Source: Terebella lapidaria
Taxonomy: Eukaryota; Annelida; Polychaeta; Terebellida; Terebellidae
Direction: 5' to 3'
NCBI GenBank assembly: GCA_949152475.1
Contig: OX424560.1
Span: forward strand, 24,987,106-25,051,105
DNA length: 64,000 nt
Shown: positions 11,088 to 22,914 of the stretch, one piece after another
How positions within the stretch are numbered: position 1 is the first letter of the stretch
Layout: each line of letters begins with the position of its first letter
Made by a program: the position numbers and the translations under genes
The notes under the pieces: model-generated
Databases searched by the model: none
Told to the model about the DNA's origin: nothing
Seen by the model: only the letters and a program-made list of their open reading frames with translations

Positions 11088-12512
11088 ATGAACAAGACGG
11101 CTGCCATTCTGTTGGTTGCTATCGTAGCGAGCTCGGTGATTACATCCGAGGCCTGGCTCTGGCGCAGAGTTGGAGACGCCATCCGCAGGCATTGCAGCTG
11201 GGACTGTGGATACAGTAAGTTCATTCAAATATGCATTGATTTCCCATGGATACTTGTAACCGTGGTAACACTCACCGATCCATGACCACTTTCCTTAGTT
11301 CGTTATGATATTGATTGAGAAATAATACTCCCAATTAGTACGGCAAAGAATAACCAAAATAATTGATATGTTGACAGTATGACATCTCAATGTTTGGCAT
11401 TTTATAATTAATACTCGGACTTATGTGATGTTAAAATTAATTTCCGAATGTCAAATATGAATAGTAGACCACGATAAAAACGATGCATATTACGTCATGT
11501 ATTTGCAGGTGGAGGATGGTACTGTCGCTGGCGATGCGTATTCCAGAAGATGGGTAATACTGATAAATAGAGCTGACTATTTCATTCAGTAATTTATAAA
11601 ATTAATAATAACAACAATAATAATGACTGAATAAAGTATTGCTTCACTATTTCAGGTGCTGATGGAAAGATGATGGAGGTATGTTTCCAAATATGTGCGA
11701 TAATATTGAATAAATAATATTGTTGAAGATTGGAAGAGGAAATATGGTGGAAAAACTAACAACTTGACAAATAATAATGTTTTTGTTTGTCTCCAGGTTG
11801 AGGAGACAGGAGGAGACCCGGGTGATTTCCCGGGATACCCGACACAACCTGATATGGTAAGTGTCGCCATAGTATTGATTGGTCAATATACCAATTCCTA
11901 AATATGAGTTGAAGAATGTCTCACATCTTTAATTTTCTTCCTTCTAGTCTGCTGAATCTGCCGACTCCGTAAGTAAAATCGGTCGAACTGAAATAATGTG
12001 TTTAATATTTTGACAAAAAATACCTATATTTACTACATGTACATGCATATCACACTAAATTGACAACCTCTCTCTAAGCCATTACTTCGTACCTTTCAAG
12101 AACCAGTTGATTTGGTAAATTCGCTTGGTCTAACTTACTTACAAAAAAAAAACTAAACCCACATCTCTATAATTTTAACACACCTATATATATTTATTTC
12201 AAAAATAATAACCACATATCTTTGTTCCTTTGCAGGATCCTGACGCAGACGCTGTAAGTATATATTTAAATTATTGCAATGTTTTTTTTTTCATTATCGC
12301 AATTGTTTACAATAAGAAGTCGGTAACGCTCATCTTGATTTCGGAACCTGACATGCAGCTATTTTTGTATATAATGTATATTATTACTCATTCGCGACGG
12401 CTTTAGTTTTATGTGAGTAGTTTGGTTCCAATATAAATTTTGATGTTAACCACGTGCAGCATGTGTTGTATATATTAAACGTCCTTCTACTCCATTATAG
12501 GGAAGACGCTAG
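11088..12512 (+). CDS. Secreted cationic Cys/Trp-rich antimicrobial-type peptide precursor (spliced, 101 aa)
   Basis: Coding exons: 11088-11214, 11509-11553, 11656-11678, 11797-11856, 11948-11968, 12236-12253 and 12501-12512, all with GT/AG borders and matching phases. Residues 1-22 form a signal peptide ending Ser-Glu-Ala. Residues 23-57 start WLWRRVGDAIRRH and carry Cys36, 40, 48 and 52 (C-x3-C-x7-C-x3-C), five Trp and a net charge near +5. Residues 58-101 are acidic (12 Asp/Glu against 3 basic) and end Gly-Arg-Arg, an amidation-type end. Known parallels for a cationic peptide plus anionic propeptide are tunicate styelins and clavanins; the Cys spacing recalls beta-hairpin tachyplesins (x3-x4-x3). 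No homologue was identified by name, and antimicrobial function is inferred. A short non-defence secreted peptide remains possible. Confidence 0.7.
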
Positions 12513-12729
12513 ACAGGCGTATGGAACGATTAAACGGTGACGACCGATGCAAGTCTCTTGGACCTCGGCATTGGACATGGACTGATTTTGGGCCCAAAAT
12601 AGTGTACTATAATATATTCGAGTTGAAGTGTTATCACATGATATAATTTGTGTTTTCATATTTTCGTTTGTGAATGACGGTTGTGTGATTTGTGATTTGT
12701 CAGTGTTGATTTGCGTCATATTTGTGGTG

Positions 12730-12735
12730 AATAAA
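12730..12735 (+). terminator. Poly(A) signal of the AMP-like gene
   Basis: AATAAA lies 218 bp after the stop codon in the last exon, followed by a GT/T-rich stretch. Confidence 0.65.
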
Positions 12736-12755
12736 TGTGTCTAAATGTACTTTAT

Positions 12756-14130
12756 TAGTTTCTTGTTTGTACATGTACGTCGCACATATCCAGTTAAACA
12801 GGCCAATTTCTCAATTTCGTATTGATTCTGGGTGGCGCTAGTATGCAAAATGATAATCTATCTAGACGAATTGTATGGCTATTCTCCTCGTTATGGATTT
12901 GAAGGAACAGGCCTTGAAAATGCTCAAACAATAAAAAAAAAGCACGGAGAAAGCCTTGGAATTTAAAAAAAAGAAATAGAGCGGATTATATCAAACAGAC
13001 ATAAACAATCTCAATTTATGTTAGACTTGCTGAAGGGCTTCTCGAAAGTTCACATAGTTCTAGCATCAATACACATTCTCAATTCATAAGGCTTATATGA
13101 AACAGACATATATAGTCTCAATTTATGTGAGAATTGCGGAAAAGCTTTCCAAAATTACACATAGATCTAGTTCTAGCGTCAATACACATTTTAAATTCAA
13201 TAGACTAGTGTACCGATGCATTCTTTGACTTTCTGAGTTCTCTGAGCCGATTATCTGATATATGTTTGATAATTTTATACAACAATTATATTTATAGGTC
13301 TGTTCTGGCAAACTCAATCTGAAACTTGGACAACATATCTCTGCTCTGGAAAACTCATTCTAAAACTTGGACAACAATATTTATGTCTCTGTTCTGGAAA
13401 ACTCATTCTAAAACTTTTGGATTTTTGTAAATAACTTAGAATCTGGCTAGAATAGTAGAATAATATGTTTTATTTTATGTACCAGTTTAACATGGTTATT
13501 CCATATCATAGGAAGTATTTTCAAGTAGACCTATCACTCATTAGGTGATACAATCGTTACAATTTGCGCCAGAGCCCAACAAGGTAGTTTGAATAAATTA
13601 TGGATACCATCTGGAACATCACAACATGTAGATAGATATAAAGTGAGGAAAACATAGCCACAGAAATGTGAAGAGCGTGGAAACAAATAAATATATTAAG
13701 GATATGTTATTGTTAGTATGCAAAGGGATTATATAAACTTCAAATCTTTGTTGGGATATTTACATGCTCACACACTTTCTGATCTTCAACAACTCATCGA
13801 TGATACCCTTCTCTAAAAAAACAAAAAAAAAACAACGTCGATATTAATCCATATGGCCAAATACACTGCCGCTTATTTTGCGAAAGATGATTAAGATGTT
13901 CCATAGAAATATATCGAAATATTGTGAATATGGTTGATTCGGGGAATTTGGTGGCCGAATATTTCAACTATTGATATTCCCAAGGGTACAAACTCTGCAC
14001 CATTATTGGCAAACCTCTTCACATATGAATCAGATTTCACATGCAGATACACAGATCGTGTTTTGTCAGAGAATAATCCTTTGAATAATATTGTTGATTA
14101 TTTGAATGCCATAACCCTAACCTGCCATAA
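12756..14130. other. Intergenic stretch with small tandem duplications
   Basis: A ~100-bp block with CTCAATTTATGT and GCATCAATACACATT occurs twice at about 12990-13200. A ~45-55-bp block with CTGGAAAACTCATTCTAAAAC occurs three times at 13297-13415. Otherwise AT-rich DNA without a supported gene. Confidence 0.55.
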
Positions 14131-14370
14131 CGCGCTGGCCACTAATTTTCGAGATTGTCTCCGACGCGCTGGCCAATAACTTTCGAGATTGTCTCCGACG
14201 CGCTGGCCAATAACTTTCGAGATTGTCTCCGACGTGCTGGCCAATAACTTTCGAGATTGTCTCCGTCGCGCTGGCCAATAACTTTCGAGATCGTCTCCGA
14301 CGCGCTGGCCAACAACTTTCGAGATTGTCTCCGATGTGCTGGCCAATAACTTTCACGATTGTCTCGCGAC
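14131..14370. repeat. 34-bp minisatellite, about 7 units
   Basis: Unit CGCGCTGGCCAATAACTTTC plus GAGATTGTCTCCGA, starting at 14131, 14165, 14199 and so on. It is GC-rich compared with its surroundings. The unit has no stop in any minus-strand frame and its length is not a multiple of three, so three overlapping open frames arise on that strand by chance. Confidence 0.9.
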
Positions 14371-14544
14371 ACATACGCTATCCCAGAGATAGTTGCAGAT
14401 ATGAAGACTTTGTTCTCAGCTATTGTCTGAACAGGTGAGTCGAGGATACTCTTTACCAGGACTGATAGCTGGTTTTGAAAAAATCTATGGACGTCATCAC
14501 GATCTGGTTGATAAGTTTCCTAAATCTGTCACTAGTACGCAATA

Positions 14545-14995
14545 AGACCTGTTTGCATGTCATTTTTAGGTTACCGCACCTATGGTTACCGCACCTATGG
14601 TCCGAATGCCTATTGACATGGCGTTGCGTCCGTCGTCCGTTGTCGTCCATCGTCGTCGTCCACATTTTTATCTTTTTTGTTTACAGGCGAATTTTTCTGA
14701 AATTTTGCACAAAAATGCTTAAATATAATTCAAGAAGGAGGTATATTTTAGTTTTTTTATTTTTGCATTTGTTTCAAAATGGTGGCCGTTTTCGACGAAA
14801 AATGCCTGATTTTGGACTTTGGCGGCCATTTTCTCAAAATCTGTTCAGTAACTTGTTTTTCTTTTTGATATATAACACTCCTCATATGTACTCCTATGAC
14901 GTATATAAATTTCGTTGCGCTTGAATTGCTCTAAGTGGGTCATTTTGGCCCAAACTCGGCCCAAATGGGGCTGTCCCATGTTAAATTATCTTATG
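14545..14995 (+). repeat. Interspersed repeat with GGTTACCGCACCTATGG start
   Basis: It begins with a doubled GGTTACCGCACCTATGG, followed by CGTCGTC runs and ATGGTGGCCGTTTTCGACG. Related sequence, including GGCCGCC/GGCGGCC, a TCAAAATCTG-like block and GACCATAGGTCC, lies at about 19700-20420 in the opposite sense. No protein recognised. Confidence 0.55.
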
Positions 14996-14999
14996 CTTT

Positions 15000-16235
15000 A
15001 TAATGGGACACATTATGCCTAATATCTCACTTAATATTGAGATTAGAGATTAGGAATCAATTGTGGACATATCGGAAATGATATCTGCTGAATATTCTCG
15101 TGACCTTGAATTTGACCTCTGACCTCAGTTTCAAGGTCAGAGCACAAAATGCCTTATATCTCGTTTATTATCCACTTTATAGTCTAGGAATCAATTGTGG
15201 ACATATAGGAAATGATATATGCTGAATATTCTGATGACCTTGAATTTGACCTTTGACCTCATTTTCAAGGTCACAGGACAAAATGGCCAATATCTCGCTT
15301 GTTATCGACTTCATAGCTTAGCAATCAATTATGAACATACTGGAAATGATATATGCAGATTATTGTCATGACCTTGAATTAGACCTTTGACCTGATTTTC
15401 AAGGTCACAGGACAAAATGGCTAATATCTCAATATCGACTTATTATCGATTTTACAGCTTAAGAATCAATTGTGGACATATAGGAAATGATATATTCTGA
15501 ACATTCTCATGACCTTCAATTTGACCTTTGACCTAAATTTCAAGGGTACAGGACGAAATGACTAATATCTCGCTTATTATCGATTTCACAGCTTAGGAAT
15601 CAATTGTGAACATATAGAAAATGCTTTACACTGAATGTCGCCATGACCTTGAATTCGACCTTTGACCTCATTTTCAAAGTCAAAGGACAAAATGGCTAAT
15701 ATCTCGCTTCTAATCGACTTTACAGCTTAGAAATCAATTATGAACATATAGAAAATTATATATACAGATTATTCTCATGACCTTCAAATTGACCTTTGAC
15801 CTAAATTTCAAGGGCACAGGACAAAATGACTAATATCTCCCTTATTATCGATTTCACAGCTTAGGAATCAATTGTGAACATATAGAAAATGCTTTACACT
15901 GAATATCGCCGTGACCTTGAATTTGACCTTTGACCTCATTTTCAAAGTCAAAGGACAAAATAGCTGATATCTCACTTATTGACTTCATAGTGTGGGAATC
16001 AATGAAAAATATATAGGAAGTGTTATGCGCCAAATATTCTGATGACCTTGAATTTAACCTTTGGCTTCATTTTCAAAGCCACAGCACGAAATTGCTAATA
16101 TCTCTCTGATTATTGAATTCGAAGCTTAGCAATCAAAATTTGCTAATATCTCTGTGGACATGATATAAGCTTAATACTATATATGCTGAATATTCTCTTG
16201 ACCTTGGATTTAACCAGTGACCTGGCTAACATCTA
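15000..16235. repeat. ~134-bp tandem array with TGACCTTTGACCT motifs, about 9 units
   Basis: Each unit runs through AATATCTCGCTTATTATCGA, ATCAATTGTGGACATATAGG, AAATGATATATGCTGAATAT and TGACCTTGAATTTGACC. The central TGACCTTTGACCT (for example 15247-15259) is the reverse of a DR1 nuclear-receptor site. It is perfect in four units and has one or more mismatches in the others. The last units, after ~16000, are more degenerate. Confidence 0.85.
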
Positions 16236-16492
16236 AAATATTAAACATATATTGTCCGGTAACCTATCTTTGGCCCTTGGCCTAATTTTTAGTAACTCAT
16301 GACGGGTGTCACGTTTGGGAGAAGGAAGGCTCACTCTTACCGGAATACATGCTTCGATTTGGTTGATTTAATTGGCAATAATGAAGACATTAAACATGAC
16401 GTGACTAATGCAATGCATTCCAGAGTTGGATGGCAAGTTTGATGACATGGGGAAAATGAAACATGTATTATAATAATATGGTTAGGTATACG

Positions 16493-16785
16493 AAAGTATC
16501 AATCTATTACCACAAATACAGTCAGATGTTGATGATGACCAAAACAAACGTAAAATACATTTTGCAATAGAAACATAGCCGACCAAATAGTCTATCCAAA
16601 CCCGTCAACCAAATAGTCTATCCAAACCCGTTATCAGAGGCGGATAGTGTGTGAAATGTAGTAGTTTCAACTGTACACGTGATGGAATTAGTATACAACT
16701 GCCCAACAAAGTATGAAAATAATGTGGAAATCCGAAATAAAACCAGTGAAATAGAGACATAAGTACCTGATCACAAGGCAGAAGT
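16493..16785 (-). repeat. ~320-bp interspersed repeat, copy 2 (inverted)
   Basis: Reverse complement of the family at 9891-10208. It carries an extra internal direct repeat of AACCAAATAGTCTATCCAAA at about 16584-16632. Confidence 0.7.
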
Positions 16786-17054
16786 CTTCTAAGTTGATGG
16801 TAATATATATATATATAGGTCGCTAAGGATATCACAAAAAAAACATTAAGTTACATTTATTTATTTTATGGCCCTCCAGCAGAGTTTACATCATGATTGG
16901 AAAATTATTATATATATTTGTATGCAGGCTACCTGTATGACAACATGTATAAGCCGATAAGGTAACAAAAATATAGAAACATACACAATCGCGTCGCTTG
17001 AACTAACTTTGTTTATGTTAGCGCAGCTGTAAACAATTCGTTGACATCGTGCGT

Positions 17055-18183
17055 TTTTACCCTCGCCCCGATAAGGGGAGAGGGTATTGCATTTGGGTCT
17101 GTCTGTTTGTCTGTCTGTCCTTCCGCGCGCATAGCTCGACAACATACAACATAAGTCTATAGACTTCAAACTAACAAGGATGAAACGGTATGACAGTGGC
17201 TCGGTCCTCCTCAAATTTTGTAGCAATCGGATAAAAACGGTTGCCATGGCAACGGAAAATGTGAAAATCACATAAATGGCTATAACTCAGGTTCTACTCG
17301 ATATTAATTTTTCAAACTATTTTTGTATTTTTCTTTGGCCAATTCCCGATCGTATGATGTACGGCGAATGATCGTACGACGAAAATTCTCCATTATCGCC
17401 CGATGTCGAAAAATTGGGGCTCACGATTTCGGTTATTTTTTGCCAGCCACTTTTCAGTGAAAATGTTCGCGCTCATAAGTCAAAGACAATTAATCTGATC
17501 AATCTGAAATTTATAGGACCGAAGTGCTATGGCAGTGGGACGGTTCTCCTTAAATTTTTTCGGAATCGGATGGAAAAGGTTGCCATGGCAACGGAAAACG
17601 TGGAAATCACATAATTGGCTATAACTCCAGTTCCACTTGATTTCAACTTTTCCAACATTATTGGTTATTTTCTTTGGCCAATTCCCAATCGTATGGTGTA
17701 CGACCGATTATCGTAGGATGAAAACTCTCTATTATCGCCTGATGTCGAAAAATTTGGGGTCACGACATTGTTTTTTTTTTTACAATATTGAGCGACGGTC
17801 AAGGTCACGGAAAAGGTCAAAATCGAAAAGTCGCAATATCTCTGCTTTAACATATTCATTATTAATTTCCCTCATTAATTTTGTATTTTTCGATAGTCCA
17901 TTCCATATCATTTGCGATATGATCGATGGTCGTACGATCCAGATTCCCTATATCGCCCAAGGTCGACAATGTAAGGGTCATCAGCTTTGATTTTAGGGCC
18001 CAAGTAGCGCACCTTACTCTACTGATACTACTCACCCACTGAATATTTACCATATTTTTTCCGTCTGGGACATTTTTAATCTTCATTGAATTTAGAAGAA
18101 ATAGTACGCTGCGCTACATGGGCCGATTTTAGTAACCAAATATGAAGGGGCGAGGGTCTGCAATCTCTGATTGTCTCGTTTTA
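17055..18183 (+). repeat. Interspersed CCCTCGCCCC repeat, copy 3 (longest)
   Basis: It starts TTTTACCCTCGCCCCGATA and ends GGGGCGAGGGTCTGCAATC then GATTGTCTCGTTTTA. Internal repeats of GGTTGCCATGGCAACGGAAA (17239 and 17578) and TATCGCCCGATGTCGAAAAA show tandem growth inside. About 60 bp near 18000-18120 (CCAAGTAGCGCACC...GCGCTACATGGGCC) form an inverted pair and look like a small secondary insertion. Confidence 0.7.
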
Positions 18184-18602
18184 GTATGTTCACACTCCAC
18201 TGTAGGATCATGCGGACGTATTTTGGAGTTTGGAATTGTCCTATACCATCGAACATGTACTAGTCAATCGATTTGTAACGAATTGCAGCAATAGGTTGGG
18301 CTACTTTACCATGTTTATTTTCAAAAGCATAGTTGAAAACTTATTTCTGATTAGTAGTCCAAACAAATCGTGCAGACACGAATACATCCAAACCATATCA
18401 AAATCAGTTGATCAATATTTTTATTCGAAATATCTTCCGCATATTTCTTACGAAAGGAGCATTTGATTCAACGTCTCTATTTTATTCCATATTTATCTGG
18501 GGATAGTACCCCATATCGCATTTCTTTTGCCCATCATATTTTATTCACTAAAATTTGTCGATATATTTTTCTATGGAGAACCTATTGTGGTTACATATGA
18601 AT

Positions 18603-18805
18603 GTAAGTATCAATCTGTTACCACCAATACAGTCAGATTTTGATGATGCCAATAACAAACGTAAAATACAACATTTTGCAGAAGAAACAAAGTCCGACAA
18701 AATAGTTTATCCAAAGACACACTGGCGTCATCAGGGGCAGACAGTGTGTTAAATGTAGTTGTTCCTACTGTACACCTTATGGAATCAGTATACAACTGCC
18801 CACTT
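18603..18805 (-). repeat. ~320-bp interspersed repeat, copy 3 (inverted, partial)
   Basis: It runs from AGTATCAATCTGTTACCACC to AATCAGTATACAACTGCCCA, the reverse complement of the 3' two thirds of the copy at 9891-10208. Confidence 0.7.
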
Positions 18806-19600
18806 AGGAATATGAGCGTCGTTGTACATCATTAATCAAGCCATGTTAAAATATGGACAAATATTACGTAGACATGAATGGTATGACGACTATCAAAGTG
18901 GGAATATAGATAACACACTCCGCAATATACCCAAAATTAGTTTGTACATGAGCTCAACATGTTTCTGTCCAGTGTTTCGACATTGATGTCTTATCCAGAG
19001 GACACTTAATATTATCATTATAATATGAATGAATCACTTCAATTCTATCGAAACACATAAGCCAATAACGTACCCAGCGTTACACAAATACTTTGTGCTG
19101 AACTTGAATCAGGGTGTTACTTGAGGTGATATCAATTTTCAGAAATTCAAGAGGGACAATACCGATTGCTGTTTGCTTCGCCAGGAGCTATCCGGACGGA
19201 CAGCTGGAAGTCGGTTTTTAGTGAACGAGGGCTAACATAGGTTACCAGACAAGTTTGGTTTTAAGCATTGTAGGTGACCTTGCGATTTACCAATCAAAGT
19301 AATTTTTGTGAACTTCAATGTCAACATTAGGTGTGCAGCATATAACTTTCTATATGTTCATGATACAAACATATAAGCTCTATTAACAAGTATTTTGTCT
19401 GTAGAGGTTAATTTACACATTCAGGTAAGACGAGACTTTGAGATTCGTCTAATCGTCTAAGGTCAACTTCAGGACCACCAAAAATCCCAACCTCTAAGTG
19501 CAAGACCTCCAGCCTCACCAACCAATGTACACATTCCATGTCAAACATTCAGCACTGAAGGTCATAACAGGTCAAGCTCAAGTTCATTATTAGTTGTTCC
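18806..19600. other. Intergenic stretch, nothing recognised before the next repeat
   Basis: No open frame or repeat was supported here. AAGGTCA-type half-sites start to appear after ~19430. Confidence 0.4.
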
Positions 19601-20500
19601 ATATACAACTTCCTATATGCTCATAATGCGAACATAAGCTCTACACTTACAAGCATATCTACAAGCATGTCGTCTGTATAAGCAAACTTGGGAATTTTTA
19701 TACCCAAAAATGGCTACTTCGAGCTTTCAAGGTCATCGACGGGCAAGTTCAAGGTCACCACACAAATCACCATATATGACTTCCTATTTGGAAGTGCCAG
19801 TATCTAAGCTCTATCTTCAGGCATTCTATGAGTACAGGGGTTGCAGCTGCCATTATGAAGGAAAAAAGTACAGAATATTTTTCAAAGGGTGGAAACATTT
19901 TTTCCCCTAGAAATGTCCCAGAATGGATAGTAATGCGATTTGGGCAAAATATTTTTTTTTGCCAACCTGTAAAAAATTCAATATGGCCGCCACACAGAGA
20001 CTTGCGATTCAAGGGCAACAAAACTTATACAGATCACGAAGGTGCATAAGGAATCTTTTTTTTAAAAATCCCAAAACTTATCAGTTTTTGAGAAAATGGC
20101 CACTAGAGTTCAAAATTGTGCATTTTTCAACAAAAACGGCCACCATTCTGAGAAAAATTTAAAACTAAAAAACCTTAAAAAATTACCTCCTTCTTGAATT
20201 ATTTTGAGGTATCTTTTCCCATATTTGAAAAGATCTGACAACCTATTGCGATGGCAATAGGTTATCGGACCATAGGTCCAGGAACCTAGAAAGTTACTGA
20301 TCAGATTTTGAGAAAACGACTGTCAAAGTCAATTTTTGGCCGTTTTTTGGTCAAAAATGGCAGGCATTTTCGAAAAAAAAATTGCGAAAATAAAAACAAA
20401 ACAAAAATGGCCTCTATTTATACATGTTATAAGCTCAAATACCCCTCCATGTGCATCAATCCGATAACAGTAAAGATTCTGATATTCTCTGAAAAGCGTT
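19600..20500 (-). repeat. Relative of the 14.5-16.2 kb repeat, opposite sense
   Basis: It contains several TCAAGGTCA-like half-sites (19729, 19756), ATGGCCGCC, an AAATGGCCAC...AAACGGCCACC pair and GGCAATAGGTTATCGGACCATAGG (about 20250-20275), the counterpart of GGTTACCGCACCTATGG at 14562. Confidence 0.5.
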
Positions 20501-20519
20501 CAGCTTAAGTAGTTTCAGC

Positions 20520-21395
20520 ACATCAACCCATGACCATGTATTATAGGCTTACTTCAATGTCCTCGACCCTTCCACTTCGACGCACCAACCCCTCATTATT
20601 GTGACGTAGGGCCATGCCAATAATTTCGGATGTTTTTTTTTAGCACTCCATTTTCTCCGTCGCCTACGTGTAGGCTACTTTTATTTTTGAAACTTCATCA
20701 CACTGTTTTTTCCACCAAATATGAGACTTCTGTCGCAAGGAATGAAAAGAATGGCATCTTACCTCCCTGTTACGGGAATTTCGGGAATTTAGAATGTTCT
20801 ACTATTCTAGCATATTCTTTGTTGTCTTTACATCTATCAGGAATCGAAGTATTGTGGTAAAAACAGTTTACCAGTATTGTGGTAAAAAATCGAATGTGGA
20901 TCCGAAATCCTGTGATGGAGTTAAAATCACCATTCATTGGTGTATATTCCGAAGCATGAAACTCTAGGAAATCACCGTTTGATTACCAGATAAAGTATGG
21001 CAAGTTAGCCCTACAGCATGTCACCTTCCAGTAGACGTGACCTATCGCTGAACTACGGATAGATAAATACTGAAGATATGCCTAAGCAAGTAAACAGGCT
21101 ATGAATCGATCATCCGGAAAATACAAAAGGCTGATGATTTCACGATGTGTACAACTTTTGCAATCACAACGCTTACCTATGCTGCATATCATTAAAAATG
21201 TTCCATACTGGTATAGCCTACACGAGAGTTTTTATATTTTTAGCACCTTTCTTCGTTCGGTCTAAATATCAAGTTGTCCTTTACTTTTATTTTAGTTGAA
21301 AATATTAACCTATATATCTAAACCTACACATATTAATGTATTTCACATTTACAAATGTTTTCTATGGCAGAGAATATTTTATGCGGTGTGCATTT
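20520..21395. other. Intergenic stretch, nothing recognised
   Basis: No supported gene. A 14-bp phrase (CAGTATTGTGGTAA) is doubled near 20840-20890. Confidence 0.4.
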
Positions 21396-21399
21396 AGGG

Positions 21400-21660
21400 C
21401 ATGTTTCCCACCGTCCGCGGGTTTTAGCCAGGCAAATCTCCTCCAATCACAAACCGAGTCCAGGCCAGGCCGTTGACCAATGAGAGCCGAGCTTCCCACG
21501 CACCTGGACCTGGTATCTCGGAACGAAAGTCTACTAGGGTCACTTATCAGTTTGCTTCTCGACAGCACGATATTACTCACTCAATCTGATTTAGGACATT
21601 TTCGGAATTCGGGCTGTGGGACTATTGGATTGTGAATCTGAACAATTCAAGTAAGTGTTA
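21400..21660 (+). promoter_or_regulatory. Possible promoter: GC-richer block with two CCAAT boxes and a downstream donor
   Basis: CCAAT occurs in CTCCAATCAC (near 21443) and GACCAATGAG (near 21477), inside DNA clearly richer in GC than its flanks. A GTAAGT-type donor follows in ATTCAAGTAAGTG (about 21648). It lies just upstream of an SGNH-hydrolase fragment and could be that element's own promoter or an unrelated first exon. Weak evidence. Confidence 0.25.
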
Positions 21661-21849
21661 CTTGTGGGATATCCCAAGCTATTGTGACAATAACTCTGCT
21701 GATAAGTCTGAATCAATTGTGTAATAAGGTTAGTCAAGATGGCCTCCAGCACTTGTAAGTAAGAACCGAAGTGTGTGCTCATAATTGGCCATTCTTTCAT
21801 TAGACGTCTCCTAGATTATTAAAAAACTCACAGTCCGAATCTTGGCTTA

Positions 21850-22332
21850 CAATTCGAAGAATACACGGTCCTGTTACACGGCATATCAGGTGGTAAAGTT
21901 GCGAATATTCGCTCGGAGCTTCGAAGCTTGGTAGAGGAGGTGAATCCGTGAAAGGTTATTTTGCAAATAGGAGGCAATGATTTGACCCAAACTGTAGATC
22001 CCCTTCAGGTAACGGATGCCATCAAAGAATGTGCTCTGATGCTCAGGGACGAAATGGGTGTGGATTCGGTGTTTGTGTGTGAGTTATTTCCACGCCAGGT
22101 CGATCAGGTCAGGCGAAGGGGGTGGTCCATTTCAACCGATTACGATCAGGTGGTTAAGGCTGCAAATAGGCGTTTGAAGAGATGGGCAGCCGCACAGACA
22201 GGGATTAAATACCGGTGTCACAGAGGTATGTGTACGTCCGAATCAGTTTGGTCCAGGCTGTTGGCATATGATGGTGTTCATTTGAACAAATTATATACCC
22301 AACAATGCTTTTGTTATTGCAATACAACATAG
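21850..22332 (+). pseudogene. SGNH/GDSL-type hydrolase fragment, probably from a retroelement
   Basis: In one frame the stretch shows SGNH block II (HGISGGKV), block III (LQIGGNDL) and block V (DGVHLN); the block I nucleophile (GDS) is not found upstream. A TGA at 21949-21951 interrupts the frame between blocks II and III, so it is not a working gene. SGNH-fold proteins of this style are known as accessory ORFs in Ngaro-type tyrosine-recombinase elements and some other retroelements. No reverse transcriptase or recombinase was recognised next to it, so the family is an inference. It is followed by a spaced 260-bp direct repeat that fits a decayed retroelement. Confidence 0.6.
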
Positions 22333-22623
22333 CTTCGCACTGCCTCAACTGAATCAGGACCAGCAAATGCTATCAGCCGGCATAAATATATTTATGTTTA
22401 TTTGTGAGGCAAGTGAAATAGCCTAAAACGACTAAAACGTCAATCCGTGACGCGTCCTGACAAGAGCATGTTTCTGAATAAACATGTTCTTGAAGGACTG
22501 TGTAAGCTTGATAAAAAATAAAAATCAGTATAACAATAAACAATCAAAGTTTGCCTGAGCGTTTTAACGATAATGAATAAAATGTTTTTAAAATGTGAGA
22601 TCGAACTTGAAAACAGCTGAATG

Positions 22624-22885
22624 TGTTGTTACGTCGCCATTCTATGGAAAGCCATTTTGGATTCCTAAGCTTTTCTCCTTTTGGATATGCCTAATTGCAC
22701 CAGAGGAGCTTTTGAATTGCTCCCCACAGCAATGCGTTCGCAGGGGTGGCATATACCGCCTGAGGAGGACCGTCAATTTGAGATCTTCGTAGGGATGACC
22801 GAAGATCTCCTCAGGACGGTACGTTTCGGGGTCGAGGAGCTGCCTCCGGAGTAGATATGTTATCTAGTAAAAATGATGTGAACTT
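22624..22885 (+). repeat. 260-bp direct repeat, copy 1
   Basis: It runs from TGTTGTTACGTCGCCATTCT to AGATATGTTATCTAGTAAAA. The same block recurs at 23306-23569 (offset ~684 bp). Both encode a tail reading HIPPEEDRQFEIFVG then FGVEELPPE and a TAG stop (copy 2 diverges slightly and may be frameshifted). This looks like the end of a decayed transposon ORF or a repeat of one. Confidence 0.7.
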
Positions 22886-22914
22886 TTTCAAGTACATTTT
22901 CCATCATCGTCTTG

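Noticed and set aside
14098..14374. Three overlapping minus-strand open frames of 76-85 codons
   Set aside because: They are the same 34-bp minisatellite read in three frames; no unique sequence.
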